NCBI GenBank assembly: GCA_015657535.1
Contig: JADHZB010000271.1
Span: 1 to 27,466, forward strand
Direction: 5' to 3'
From: Nephromyces sp. MM_2019
Taxonomy: Eukaryota > Apicomplexa > Aconoidasida > Nephromycida
DNA length: 27,466 bases
Numbering within the stretch: position 1 is the first letter of the stretch; each line of letters starts with the position of its first letter. The notes beneath the pieces were generated by a model, which saw only the letters and a program-made list of their open reading frames with translations, made no database searches and was not told the DNA's origin. The translations under genes were made by a program, and so were the position numbers. Positions 1 to 13,104 of the stretch are shown here, piece after piece.

Positions 1-345
1 ATATATATATATATATATGTGTGTGAATATATGCATGTATATATATGTGTGTGTGTATATATGAATCAAGATTATATATATATAGATATATATGTGTGTG
101 TAGATATGTGTATATATCAAGTATACATATATATATATATAGATATATGTGTGAATATATGTATGTATATATATGTGTGTGTGTATATATAAATCAAGAT
201 TATATATATATAGATATATATATGTGTGTAGACATGTGTATATATCAAGTATACATATATATATATAGATATATGTGTGAATATATGTATGTATATATAT
301 GTGTGTGTGTATATATATATATAGATATATGTGTGTATGTACGTA
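1..345. repeat. AT/GT-rich minisatellite with a ~127-bp period
   Basis: The stretch is built of TA and TG dinucleotide runs, but it has a higher-order unit. The motif GAATATATG(C/T)ATG recurs at 25, 153 and 279 (spacing 128 and 126), and ATCAAGATTATATATATATAG and ATCAAGTATACATATAT recur in the same order within each unit. There are about 2.5 copies. It probably lies in an intron of the VPS13-like gene, because the last supported exon ends near 415. The open frames here are low-complexity Tyr/Ile/Cys/Val strings produced by the repeat. Confidence 0.85.
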
Positions 346-414
346 ATATACTTATAAATAAGATAATTTTAAATACCATATTTAAGGTTTTAATGTCTAT
401 TTGATGACCTATAC

Positions 415-3400
415 AAAGTGGGTATTTATTTGATTTTAAAGAATTGAAATTACTCTCAATATATGTGTTTATATATTCAATATAACTATCATCAAGTACA
501 GAATAGTTAGAAAAATTATATTCTTTATTGGTAGTCCTTCTACTATGAGATGTGTGTGAATGTATATCCTTATATGGTATGTTTATATCTGTGTTGTTTT
601 CATCTTCTATTACTGCTTGTTTATGGGATTGAAATAAATCATCTAACTCAGATATATCCTTTAAAAAAACAACCCTACGATCAGGTTGATTTGTTGGTTT
701 GTGTGTGGGTGTAATTGTGGGTGTAATTTTTCGTTTTAATTTTGATATTTTTCGATCAATTGCTACTACTTTCTCACACACACATCTTTCTCTAAAATCA
801 AATATTCTTAGAAATATACTATCAGCATTTAATTTAATTATATCTGTTTTAGATGGTAAACTCAAGCCTAATTGTAATGCCTCATGTGTCTAAATATATT
901 ATTAATATATATATATATATTTGTTTTTAATGTGTATATTCAATTATTATGGATGACTATATAAATGTGTAAATGTGGAATGTGTGGGTGTGTATGTGTT
1001 AGTTTTTATGTATTATAGTTTGTAGGGAATTTAGTATGTGAATGGTTTTAGTATGTGTGTATGTATGTGTGTGTGTTTTGAGGTGTGTGTATAGGTATGT
1101 AAGGTATAAAAGTATAATTGGGGGGAAAAAAAATAAATGGGGTGTATATACACCATGGTATATATTGATCTATATGGATTCAGTATATAACAAAATATAT
1201 ATCAAGTATGTTAATTGATATTCTGTCTGAGGTCAATATATTCTAAATCAATCAATACACCCTATATAATTATAAATATACTATTTTAAATATAAACTTA
1301 CAAGTTTGTTTGTAGATAGCTCAAATAGGTTATGATTTTCAATAAGGACATTTGATCTCTATAAGTAGGAATCGAAGAGTGTTTAAAAGTATTTAATATA
1401 ATGTGTAATTTCAGAAATTAAGCTAAATAAATAGTGTAATTAAAATGTTTATTATAAAATAAAAATATAAAAAAAAACCAACAAACTATATATATATATA
1501 TGATTACTCGTATAATGATGAATATAATGTATATACACATTATTTATATAGATTTTTATTCACACGCACTTAATAGATATAAGCATATATATATATATAT
1601 ATATATATAGCTTATTTACAGTGTGTATATAGATACGTTACAAGTGTGTATATGTATATGTATATATATTTATATACATATGTCATTCTCAAAGTTAAAT
1701 TTTGTATTTAAATTTACAAACTGTGTAAATAACAGGTATAGAATATATTACTGGCAGTGTCTTGAGTAATCCAACTAATTCATTGACGGTGATTTCTATG
1801 TTAGGACATCTAACCTTAACATCTTTCTTTAGATACTGTTTATATATTGAGTATAATGAAAATGTGTAAATATTAGGTGAATACATAGATAAAAACACAT
1901 GGAAAATTTCACTTCATACCAAATATGTATCGAGGTAAATACTGATTGTAGGCTTGATATATATGGAGGAGTTTTTTTCGTTGGGTATTTTAAAAGGTAA
2001 ATTCAGCTTCAACAAGGTGTGTGTGTGTGGGCTTTGTATAGGTACAGTGTGATGTAGGAATTTGGGTATAGCAGTTTGATTTTCAGAAGCTTCAAAATAT
2101 TTTAATTGGCACACATGATTTAGTTTTGATTTCCTTAGTAATATATGACTAGATTGAATGTGTAAATCAATAATCTCAATTAATTTTAGGTTATGTAGAT
2201 CATGTAGTTTATCTTGCTTGTAAATAAAACTCATATCCAGTGTAATAACTTCACACAACAAATCTAAAAATACACAAATGTTAAAGAATAAAGGTTTATA
2301 GCCATAATATTACATTCAAATTGCTATATGATAATATTAACTTTATATTTTTATATAAACAACATATCTAAATACCTATATACACACATATACGAAAACA
2401 TATCTAGATACACATATGCAAAAAAATGATTTTATATACATATACAAACATAAACATATACAAACATGCACATATACAAACATAAACATATACAAACATG
2501 CACATATACAAACATATACGTATATACATATATGTAAAAAAAATATATATAGTTTAGTTACTAAAACCTCTATTTTTATCATACTTGATATATGTATACA
2601 TATTTTTCGAGGATTGATCAGATAATTGATATGATTTATATATTATATATATGTATAAGGTATAGATACACACAAAAATAATGAATTTAAATGTGTGTGT
2701 ATATGTGTTTATAAACTATACCTTGTGATTTCTTAGAGAAATTTATGTTATTATTGCTCATATATAAATGGCTACCATAATCTAAACCAGGGATCATCTC
2801 TAGATGTAAATTTGGAATTCTTATAGTTAAACATGAGTCCTGTGCAAACCAAAATATACTCTTGAGTGTTTTCTGATGTGCAAGTTCTGGAAATATACTC
2901 TCTGATAAAGTTGAATCTTCCTCATTGACAAAATCAAGCTCTTCTTCTTCTAGTATCTTATTTTCTCCACAAAATAAACAGTAAAAACCAGAATAAAATT
3001 TCTGAGCTATAAAAGCTGTAGTTACACCCTAAATTTTATGAAAATAATGGGAAATGTGAAAAATAAATTAAAGAAAAAAAAATTGTATGTTATAAAAAGG
3101 TTGAACAAGGAATGAATGAGTTATAAATTGTGAAAAATAAAAAAAGGGTAAAAGTGTTTTATTTAATTCTTGTACGTACATCTCTCCATCCAAGATCATC
3201 TTCAGCTAACTGTCTCATTCGAATAATTATTTTCAACGGATATTTATTTTCAAATTCATCAACTATAATTTTGTGTTCTTCATTTTCGGGCTAATAAATA
3301 AACGTAAGAATATTGAAAACATGATTTTAAAGCAGAGAATATGTGCGGATAGTGATATTAAACAAAAATTTATGTTGTAAATAATGTATAGAAAAAATTG

Positions 3401-6400
3401 AATCATATTTTGTTTCAATATTATCACTATTTAAGATATGGTATATATATAAAATATTTATGAGTGTAAGGGATCAATTTGTCTTAAGATATATATTTAA
3501 AGTCATTAAATCTATACTAATTTTTCAAAAAATGTAGATATCTATGTGTTTTTGTGAGTTTATATAATATTCTTAAATGATTTCTAATAATGACTTACGG
3601 ATTTAATATGTTGTTTCCAACTTTCTACATATTTCTTGCATTCCTAAAGAAAAATTATTTATGAATCGAAATATATAAATCTATATCTTGAGATATTATT
3701 CTTACTGATTCTGGAGCTAATTGACGATGTGGAGTTGCACATCCTTTCAAGAATGTAAACCAAAGGTCAAAAAATCTGAGAGAAAAAGTTAATTACACAC
3801 ATATGTGTTTCCTAGCATAGAATCTAATGTTCAAAGTGTGTAATTAAATAACTTCATTTTGAAGCTGGGAAGATAAAATCAATATAAAAATGATGATTGA
3901 AAACTTACTTAATTAGGTTGGAGAATGCTTCTAAACTTGCTTTTGTCAAACTTAAATTAAGTTGTTTAGCTGGGCTATTTGCTGTACATACAGAAAGCAT
4001 CACATACCATTTATAAAGATATCAAAACCTTATGTGTGTAGGTATTAAAGAGTGTATACGCAAATGTTTAATTGTGTATAGATACGTCTAAGCTTAGTAG
4101 GTGTGTAAGAAACATGTGACACTCAATAGGGAAAATATAGCGCTTAGTGTGTATATATATAAGACATGATGTGCTTAGTAAGTGTATAGGAAACATTCAA
4201 CATTCAGTATATGTATAGGAAACATGAAACATTCAGTATATGTATAGGAAACAGCTTATTAGTTTTAAAAATAAAAATACTAGATTTATGTGTACTAACA
4301 ACTTGGATATAAAATTTCTAGTGCATCTGGCTCGTGTGCAGTAAAAGCCAATTCAATATTCTTCCAAATTAACTCATTGGTAGATAAATTAGAACTTAAT
4401 GAGCGAATTTCCCAGTTTCTTAACAAAATATGCACTGAAAAAAAAAATCCATAATCGTTTCCTATTAGAATTGAAAACTAAAATGTAAATTATGCAACGA
4501 TTGATCAAAAATGAAAATTTCAGTTCAAGGCAGTTATTACTTTGAATGCCAGAAGAAGGAGTTATACGAAATGCTGTATCGGAGTATTGCAGTAAATTCA
4601 TTATAAGGCTTGGCTTATGTTTAACACCTTGAGATTTTATATCTGGATTCTTTTCTCCTTCTCCTGATTCTTCTTTCATAAAAATTTATCGTTAAAAGAA
4701 AATAGAACTTAAATTAACAACTATTGATATTCATAGGAATTTAGGCATCTATTCAATGTTAAATATATGTTACAATGGATACATGTACCTGTGTCTTCAA
4801 ATAGGGATGTCTATGTATGTGTTTGTTATCCATATGTATGTATATAGATATATATATATATTTATGCTTTATGTTAATACACATGCAAATGTTATCGTAT
4901 ATAAATTTGACGAGCATAAAATGCAATTAGTTGTGTACCTGTTAGACCTTCAACATCATCATTTTCAGATTCTTCTGGTTGTTTTTCAGCTGATGATTTT
5001 GATGTATCTGGGGTATTCTTAGCTATATCAGCATTCTTTTCTAATTGAGGTTTATCGAATTCATAAAACCAAATATGAAAACCAACAAACCTCATCCATA
5101 GTCCAGTCATAAGGTTGTTTTTAATTCCATTTAATTCAGTTGGAGTTAGGATCCCTGAATCATGCTTAGGGGAATCCATTAAAAACTCATCAATCTTCAA
5201 CTGTTTTATTTTATTTGATTATAAATGAATACCATATTGTTATATAAATTATTCTTAAAAAACAATGTAATTTTACTGAAGTACCTCAAAGGCAAAAGGT
5301 AGTGTGTGGAAGTAGTCATCAACTAGGTAAGCGTGAATGTTTTTTGCTCTTATTTTTAATGAATTTACAATCCGTGCGTCCAAGCCACTCAAAAATCTTG
5401 AACTTCTTTCCTTCCGCAGAAGACTGACAAAGGTTTCCCATGTTGTAACCTTTTTTAGCTTTGATTTCAGTAATTTGTTCCTAAATAGATCGATGAAACA
5501 AAATCAAACATGAGTCTTTTCATGGTTTAGCTTATACTAGGGGTTATAAACTTTTTAGATTGATGTTTGTACTAATTTGAGTTTTTAGAAGCATTTCATT
5601 TTAAGATTTATTTTTCTTATCCAAATCCGAATACGAATGGTAAATCATGAATAATTTTTTATGAATATTCAGAGGTTACACCATATTGAAGATTCTTAAG
5701 CAAAACATGTGAAATAGACCCTTATAAGTTATCAAATTAATATTAGTAATTAGAAATTGATGTAATAATAAATGTATATATAAACCTTGTGGATTGGGGT
5801 AGATGGTATATTTTAGATATAAGGGTGGTGACTTAATATGTAAGTTTACAACTAGTTGATTCAAATGGAGCAATTTAGCTATTCCTACTACCAGGACCTG
5901 TATTTTTATAATTATGAAAGTATATATATTTACCTCCAAAGCTCTGCATCCCATTCTGATGGATAAAGGAACCTCAATCGAAGCTCGACATCCTCTATAT
6001 TGATTTCAAAGGGATTCTTACTACTATCTCCAATGAATGTGTTCCAAGAGAATTTTGCATGAACCTTTCCAATGTTAGAGTAGTCAACAGCAAATGGTAT
6101 CTCTGCTATTTCAAAAACTTTTTGTGGGAAAGGAATATTGGAAAGATTGATCTGAAATCAAATGATAATTGCAGGTCATGTATTAAACTTTCTAGCTAAA
6201 ATTTTCAGTCAATCTTATACAATTCAAAAAGTGGGTAGGAAATGTAGTAAATATGGTTTCTTAAACATCCTAAGAGTTTCATTCATTTAATAACACATTT
6301 TTGAGCTTTATTTGATTATGGAAAATCTTAAGACTTCAATTTTTATATCCATCTCATTAATGCAAACTGTATATCGAAGGCTATATCCATGCATCAATAA

Positions 6401-6646
6401 CAATGCTAATTAAGTTAATTGATTTTCGAAAACTTTGTTAGATAAATGAACAAACATTTTGAATTTGAAGCTGTAGCATATGAAACTATTATAAATTCAA
6501 ATGAACTAGTGTATTCTCTAGTATAATCAACACTTTACCTCTGGTTCCGTGACTGATTCAATACTTAGGTTCTCAGTTGGATCATATTCTCCAAAAAACT
6601 CCTTTCCGAAGTTTTTTAGAACTTTGAATATGAGTTGATTAAGCAT
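415..6646 (-). CDS. VPS13: VPS13/chorein-family lipid transfer protein, N-terminal part (multi-exon, runs off the left edge)
   Basis: VPS13 proteins form long lipid-conducting bridges at membrane contact sites. Fifteen exons were joined in matching phase: 6646-6539, 6151-5934, 5480-5285, 5200-4939, 4672-4541, 4434-4300, 3981-3909, 3775-3706, 3643-3599, 3290-3180, 3028-2722, 2263-1920, 1835-1752, 1358-1302 and 889-about 415. They give about 870 residues. The start MLNQLIFKVLKNFGKEFFGE fits the chorein N-terminus. It is followed by the chorein core (GKVHAKFSWNTF, then EINIEDVELRLRF, about residues 55-100). IVNSLKIRAKNIHAYLVDDY (146-165) with PFAFE (170-174) matches the conserved VPS13 'kIkNIHIRYED...PFafG' block. 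NSPAKQLNLSLTKASLEAFS resembles the later VPS13 core strand-helix unit. Full VPS13 proteins usually exceed 2,500 residues, so the remainder lies to the left. The end of exon 6 (4300 or 4303) and the last donor (415) are uncertain; the family call is firm. Confidence 0.85.
900..1301. other. VPS13 intron rich in TG/TA microsatellite
   Basis: This is the intron between the exon at 1358-1302 and the exon starting at 889 on the minus strand. It holds (GT)n and (TA)n runs such as 1050-1080 and 901-920. I saw no further open exon with usable splice sites. Confidence 0.6.
2440..2523. repeat. 16/32-bp tandem repeat in a VPS13 intron
   Basis: The unit CATATACAAACATAAA alternates with CATATACAAACATGCA, giving a 32-bp higher-order period present about 2.5 times. 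It sits in the intron between the exons ending at 2722 and starting at 2263 on the minus strand. Open frames on both strands across it are repeat artefacts. Confidence 0.85.
4183..4254. repeat. Short direct repeats in a VPS13 intron
   Basis: Variants of ATTCAGTATATGTATAGGAA followed by ACATGAAAC or ACAG are repeated around 4204-4225 and 4231-4252, with a looser relative at 4176-4203 (AGTAAGTGTATAGGAAACATT). The period is about 27 bp. They lie in the intron between the minus-strand exons ending near 4300 and starting at 3981. Confidence 0.7.
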
Positions 6647-8402
6647 TGAGAATATGTGAATTTTATTAAACTTATTGAAAGGAAACAAATGATTTCAAAT
6701 TTCTCATTTTTTATAGATTTGTTTCCATTGAATATGAAAGTTTGGATTGTTCAAATCAAAGCTGTCACTTTACTCATTTTTCGATTTTCGATTTTAAGGC
6801 TATAAACAATTTCCATTATAAGCATTAATTTTGCCAAACAGTAAAAAAAATAGATAAGGACTGAATAAATAGAATTTAATGTAATAAATTATATGAATAG
6901 GAATAAATTGGACATTGATATTTTAATTTCCCTCTTGGAAACGATATATATACAAGAATTGGTTTAAGAAAGTGTTACCATGGATAAAATAAATGCTCAA
7001 CTTTTAAGAATATATATATGTTTATATACATATATATATATATATATATGAGAAATGGAAACTCATTTATATTTAATATATATTTCCTTCAGTTTTGAAT
7101 GCTCCGCCTTTTAAATAAATCTTTAATTGCATTTATATTAATTTTATATAATATATTTCTAATAATCTATATCAAGTCAATCTAATTGTTTATTCATTTA
7201 TCCATATTACTGTATAATGTACTAGAAATTCTCAGCTTTTAATAATTTGATTTTATTAGTCTTTATCTATTCATAGATTCTAAATTACAAACGTAAGATA
7301 GTAATTTAACATTTTGGAATACTTACTTCGAAATTTGTGCTCACCTTTGCTTAACAGAAGCTAAGCTTCATTTTTATAATAATTTTTAAATTAATATTTA
7401 GTTTTCATCACTTTTCTATAATTTATCACTTTAAAAGTTATATTAAATATTTGCCCATAGAGTAATTTTCGGAATTTGTATGACCAAATTGATAGTGCTA
7501 TAGAACTTAACAATAAATTGATGATAAGTTCATTCGTAGCTAACTTTACCATTATTTTATTTGAATTTTTAATCTAATTTAGTTGTATATCTGGGTAGTG
7601 AGATATAAATCATATTATAGGCTTAATTATAATCCTAAATTTCTAAAAAATAAATCTCAAATTGTTTCTTTTTCACAGTTAGTCGTAAAAGTGATAAGAA
7701 TTACTTAATTTAAGCATTTTCTGGCATATTATTTTCGAATCACCTCACTAAGAGTCGAATGTGTAGTCATAAGCATTATTTTATATTCAATGAATGTAAT
7801 ATTAATAACAATCATAGTTTGAGAAATTATTTTCAAATTTTAGAACAAGTTTTTATGAAGTAATAAACCATTAGACAAACAATCATTATTATAATATCTT
7901 TAAAGCCTTATTTAATGTGGTAAAATCATAATATTTAAGCCATCAGAAATACTTGTTAAGTTAGTCCAAACTTGGGTCAAGTAAAATTGTTTCCACTTGT
8001 TTGTTGTATATCTTGTGGAAATGGATTAACTTTTTAAAATTGGAGAATTATTAGTATATTTTATTCTACATTGCCAGTTTAAATAGGTAAAAAATCGCCA
8101 ATGCAAATGAACTATTTTTCGAGTAGATTCTTTTCTAGGGGCATGTATTATTCATTAGGTAGTATTCAATTTATTTATCATTTGATTTTGTTGAATTTAC
8201 AATGTTATTCTTCAACCTATTAAAATTATAGTGCTACAACTTATTAATAAATTAAATATATCTTAAGGATGATGAAATAGTTTATAAATATATTTACTAT
8301 AAAGCGATGCTTGAGAGCTCAGTCAAGTCCACCATTGTTTTATTCCTAATCCAATATCGGCTACAGATCCCTAATTGAATTGTAATATGTCACATAGTTA
8401 AT
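6647..8402. other. Intergenic spacer, no gene seen
   Basis: This 1.75 kb AT-rich stretch lies between the start of the VPS13-like gene and the stop of the RPC8 gene, both on the minus strand. Stops are dense in all six frames and I found no exon-like open segment with good splice borders. A (TA)n run lies at about 7028-7050. It should hold the VPS13 promoter and 5' leader and the RPC8 3' end; no motif could be assigned. Confidence 0.55.
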
Positions 8403-9673
8403 TTAAATAGAAATTCTAATTGACTTTTCAAGATTATTAAGTCCTTCACTGTTACTTACAATTATGATCATTGGAGCGATATAATCAGCCTTTTTCTTGG
8501 TTTGCACATCTAAATAAAAAATTATAGGTTTATCATGATTTTATCATTCACCAGAAGTTGAAATAATTTAGAAATTTGATTTTATTTTGCAAGTTTTCTA
8601 AATATCCGTAGCTCTTTAGCAAATTTCAAGTAGATTCAATTTTACCTTTGAAGTTTGGAAATCGGATATCAATGACTCTGAATCGAATCGGTTGGTTAAG
8701 CTCATAATAAAGTTTATGGCCATTATAATCCCAATACCATAATTGATCTGTTTCGTCGCTATTGTGAATGAAGGAAAAAAACTAATAATGATGAAAATTG
8801 ATAAAAAGGGTGGAGCTTACTATCCTTTCGGGTCTCTCAGGTGTGCCTCGTGAATCTCAATGTCATTGAAAAAATCCAAAGAGACTATAAAATATAGTTT
8901 TGTAATCATACTTTGAAGAATGCTTAAAATTGTTTGGATTTAGCTTTAATTATACCTTTTAGTCCTGACTTGTGTGAGTTGGAGATCACGCCATCCAGAA
9001 CTTCTCCTTTGAAAGGCTTAAATATTACCAAACGGATTTCAACCTTGTAGCTTACAGATCCATCTCCTCGTCTCACAATACCTTCTTTGACTTTAATAAT
9101 ATCATAGAGTCCAACAACTAAACCAAGGTTGGGAATAACCTAAAATAATTTTAGGACACAAAATTGAGGATAGTTAAAACTTTGATAGTCAATAATTCAA
9201 CAGCGGCTGTAAGAAATATCTATTAATAAATTTAGCAGTAAATCTAATGATAAGAGATAACAATTGATTTAAAATACATCATTTTATAGTTTATAGAATG
9301 ATTTTGCTAAGAGTTTGGAAGTACTAAATAGTCTAACTAATATTATTAGTTCTCTGAGTAGTGCATTGTATTATGTTTGAAATAGATAAGAGTTTTGGGT
9401 AAGAAGTTGCTAACAAATTGCATACATAGTTGATTTATAGAGGTGGTAGTTAAGTGTTATTGATTTCTAAGTATTTGTTTAGAAAGTTTGTCATTATGTC
9501 TAGATGAAATAGGGGTTATTAAAGTGTTATGGAATGGATTTTTTATAAATTATATAACCGACCTTGTCAATATATTTATTTTGTATGACTATCGAGAGCG
9601 TTTCTTGGAGATCCAAATGAAATTGGGAAGGGCTAAGAGGGATGCTATCATCAATCAGTGATAAGAAAAACAT
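8403..9673 (-). CDS. RPC8: DNA-directed RNA polymerase III subunit RPC8 (RPC25/POLR3H, Rpb7-like)
   Basis: This is the stalk subunit of RNA polymerase III, which with RPC9 contacts initiation factors for tRNA and 5S rRNA transcription in the nucleus. Five exons join in phase: 9673-9563, 9139-8956, 8884-8821, 8758-8646 and 8509-8403, giving 192 residues (human protein 204). The N-terminal Rpb7-like domain is MFFLSLIDDSIPLSPSQF, then IPNLGLVVGLYDI (39-51). RLVIFKPFKGEVLDGVI (76-92) is the typical hinge into the OB/S1-like domain. SLDFFNDIEIHEAHL, QLWYWDY and IRFRVIDIRF follow in the order seen in RPC8. The C-terminus (APMIIIVSNSEGLNNL) aligns with the family's SISEPGLG ending, so the GTAAGT near 8460 is probably read through rather than spliced. 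Orthologues are single-copy and essential where tested. Confidence 0.93.
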
Positions 9674-10630
9674 ATTTTTGTAGGACTAAACCCGGATTTT
9701 ATCTTATTCACGGTCCATTTACTGAAAGATACTAAAGATAATTCAGTAAGTCAGTATTAACAGGAATTAATTAGTTTATATAAAGATTATAATTTGATTA
9801 TGTGGATAATTTGTTGGCGATAGATAGGAATCTTCTCATTGGACCCAAAAGAGAAGCTTCGTTTTGTTAATTTAATTACAATTTTCAAATGTTTGTGATG
9901 TCTAAAGTTCACTATGAAAAAATATAACGATGTTTTAACTCCAACGCTTATAAAATTTATATCTTAATCTAAACTTTGATTAATTTTTTAAAACATCATC
10001 TTGATTATATTTCTTACTGCTTCCGAAAAAACTATATAAGCTTTCACTTATAAATTAATTACTTTAAATTATCACATTAGGCGTGCTTGGAAATCAAACA
10101 AATAAAACATGGCAATTAAATTACTCGGGTGTTAATATTTGATATTTCGAAAACTTCAACATAATTGCTGTATTTTAAAATTAGCTATATTCCATTTTAA
10201 TATATATCATATTGAAAGATTATTTAATCAAAACAATTTTCATTAGGAAAACAAAAGAATGGTTTTGCTCCTTTGAGATTTTTAAATCATTCAACACAGA
10301 GAATATGTTGAATATTTTCAACCTTTTATTATCTTGTGTAAATAATAACATGCTTGTATCACTCTGCTTAGTGACAAAAATTTAGATATATCAATAAGTT
10401 TTTGGTTCATATCATTTTGTGCTAAATGAGTTTTAAAACCTTTCATAATTTTGTTATACTAACAACCTGTGATGCCACATTTTATGGCTCAAATATTAAG
10501 CCTAACTTTTTATTTTGTGTAATTGGCCTATAATCAGAATAGTTCCTCAAATAGTTGTGACTTGAAATTTACGTTGCAACTTTCAGCTGCCTATCACTTC
10601 TTCTTTACAAAGCCACGGTTCTAACCAATT
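9674..10630. promoter_or_regulatory. Divergent intergenic region between RPC8 and the MFS transporter
   Basis: RPC8 (minus) and the transporter (plus) start at opposite ends of this 0.96 kb AT-rich region, so it must carry both promoters. I saw no coding exon. No recognisable core promoter element could be identified by eye in such AT-rich DNA. Confidence 0.5.
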
Positions 10631-13104
10631 ATGTCAACTAAAGCATCTTCAAAAAATGCTTTGAAAGATGTAGAATTAACAGAAAACGAAAAAGCCTGGC
10701 ACCCAAATGTGTATTGGATGTAAGTAATTTAACACTTTGTCTATGAGAGAAAGTTTACTTTCCAAGTAGCTTGTGAAAATTATTAATATTAGCCAATAGG
10801 AGCATCTTTATTTAGCCTTTTCGGTAGCACCTTTCAACCGAATCATGAAACTTTGAATGTTAAGATATTAATTACTTAAAAAAACCAATAATATAAATGT
10901 ATCAGCAATTTACTATCTATTTAACTAACATTTAATCAAGCTTCATTAGCATCCCTTTTGGACTGTTACTACCTTACCCGGCTAAATTACCTGAAAGAGT
11001 CTTATTTGACCACCTTCAAAATGTGGTTTTTTATGTATCAATTTACAGGTTTACTTTTCGGTTCATTTCGGGGGTTTCTTATGCCACACGTTCAGCTTCG
11101 ATTTTTGATAACTATATTCGTATGCAATTTGGAGATAACACTACGGTAAATATTACAAATTCCTACATTTTAATTTCCAACTTCTTTAAAGTTTCAAAGC
11201 CTCATATAATGCAAAAAACTACTTTTACGAGACCAAACTAACCTATTCATTGAAATTAGGTCGGACTTATGTCAACAAGTCACCTTATAGCAGTCCTGAT
11301 CCTAAGTCCATTTACGGCTGCTATATGCGATCGATATCACAATAAACGTAGGCTTATACTACGCCTACTTTCTTTGTTTGGATTATTTTGCATGGGTAAG
11401 GTTTCATTAGAACAAATAAATTCTTACAATCAAAATTTGAAAATCATAACTTCCCACTTTCTTACACTCTCTTCAACAGCTGTGAATTATCTGGGATTGG
11501 CAAATGATTCTTTAAGAATCCTACTATTAAGCTCATTTTGTTGGTCTGTGTGGTATGAGACAGTTTATATAATTTCAGAGTCACTTCTTACAGACTCTGT
11601 ATTACCAGGTGACTTAATTGATTTCTTTATATTTGTTTCTTAGATTATCAATATGATTCCTAAATTTTCGAAATTTAGAGCAAAGAAGCCAAGTTTATGT
11701 TTATAGGAGAATTATAGCCACTCTGTCAAGGGGTTTAGGACCACTTTTTTCTCTTGCACTTTTCCATTTTAGTAAAGACACTTGGGATCTTCATATTGTT
11801 AGACGTGTATTACAATATGGGCTTCTGTTTAGTGCAATTCAGGTAGGACTTGCATTTTTAGATTGCTTACTTGAGGGAATAACATTAGAAAACATTACTT
11901 TCATTCTCAGGTTCTAACTTTATGGAATTGGAAAGATGTTGATAGATCAAAAGTAAAACAAATAAAAAGTATAAAGACAACGGTTGACATAAATGATAAC
12001 ATATGGGGAATAAAACGTAAAGACATACCATGGCTTATTTGGCTATCTCATAATATTAACTTTTTAGGGGCTGGTGAGAAACAATTTAAAACCATTTATC
12101 ATTATTGGCACATATTTTTAATAAAAATCTTTCTAGGTATGACTGTAAAGTATTTTCCATTATTTTTCATTCACCAATTCGGTTTCCAGCCCATCCACAC
12201 ATGTCTTCTCTCTACCACATATACTTTATCCATTGCTTTATCAACCCTAGGTAAGTAGAATTTAATTTCAAGGGAGTCAATTAGCACCATAAAATTTAAG
12301 AACGTGCTTATGGACATTTTATATGAATTTACTTAGCCCTGTATCACATTTCTAAGAGATATGGACGAGCAAAATCAGCCTTAGCAAGCATTTTCCTAGG
12401 ATCTATGTAAACCTAAATAATTAAAGATTTCTGTTTTAATATATACATTTTATACTATAATTTTGGTATATTTTTCTACAAACAGCTGCCTATATATTTT
12501 CCGAAGATCAACAAGCTTATCTATTGTAATAGTTTTTTATTTATTGAGGTTTGGCTGCTATTAAAGTATTCACCCATCACTTTTATTTTAACAGCAAGTT
12601 TAATTTTTATACTTAGAGGAGGTTTACAAAATGCCCCATCACCACTTAACCATAGCCTTATACAAGAAATTGTACCAGTTGAGAGTCGATCTAGGTGGAT
12701 TGCCATGGAATCCCTCTCGGCCGTTAGTTGGTCGATTTCAGCAATAATTGGTGGCGTCATTTCAGATGCTAAGGATTACCGTTATAATTTTATGATCACA
12801 GGTACTCAATATTGCAAAAGCCTTCATTAAAAATAAATCATAAGTTTTTAATCGTTATAGTTCCCTATTACTTTATGAAACTCTATTTATCATTAAAGCA
12901 ATTAGGAATTTAGCCCTTAAACTCAATTATTATTTGCCTCAAAATTTAGGTATTTTATATATTTTTGGAATAATCGTCTACTGCCCTTGTGCAATACTAT
13001 TGAAAGACACAATTAACAAAAAGGAAATACATGATAAAATTACCACTGAAGATGACTCCATTACAATTGAGACTGAGAAATCAGCTTTACAAAAAGCACC
13101 TTAA
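10631..13104 (+). CDS. Major facilitator superfamily transporter (11 exons)
   Basis: This is a predicted polytopic membrane transporter of about 490 residues; the substrate cannot be told. Exons: 10631-10719, 10941-11145, 11260-11395, 11480-11608, 11679-11842, 11911-12073, 12137-12250, 12337-12406, 12486-12548, 12617-12801 and 12950-13104, all phase-consistent. Family signs are RSASIFDNYI after the first helix, motif A-like CDRYHNKRR (121-129) in the loop between helices 2 and 3, GAGMTVKYFPLFFI (about 294-307), and RGGLQNAPSPL followed by RSRWIAMESLSAVSWSISA near the end. These resemble a protist/plant MFS group with the same blocks. The acidic soluble C-tail is short. Exon 2 could instead begin at 10950 (487 residues). 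The donor after 12548 (GTTTGG) is weak; the alternative acceptor at 12594 gives the wrong phase with it. The Ser-rich repeat gene follows on the same strand 537 bp downstream. Confidence 0.85.

Noticed and set aside
45..404. Plus-strand open frame of 119 codons
   Set aside because: It is generated by the TA/TG minisatellite; the product is low-complexity Tyr/Ile/Cys/Val with no coding character.
2376..2625. Overlapping open frames on both strands
   Set aside because: Both come from the 16/32-bp tandem repeat in a VPS13 intron.
4756..5022. Plus-strand 88-codon open frame
   Set aside because: Antisense to VPS13 exon 4939-5200 at one end and repeat-like at the other.
5676..5954. Minus-strand 92-codon open frame
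   Set aside because: Mostly intron between VPS13 exons 5934-6151 and 5285-5480; the flanking exons join in phase without it, and its frame differs from the VPS13 exon it overlaps.
8455..8462. GTAAGT-like donor in the last RPC8 exon
   Set aside because: Reading through gives the conserved SNSEGLNNL ending and a stop at 8403; splicing would remove it.
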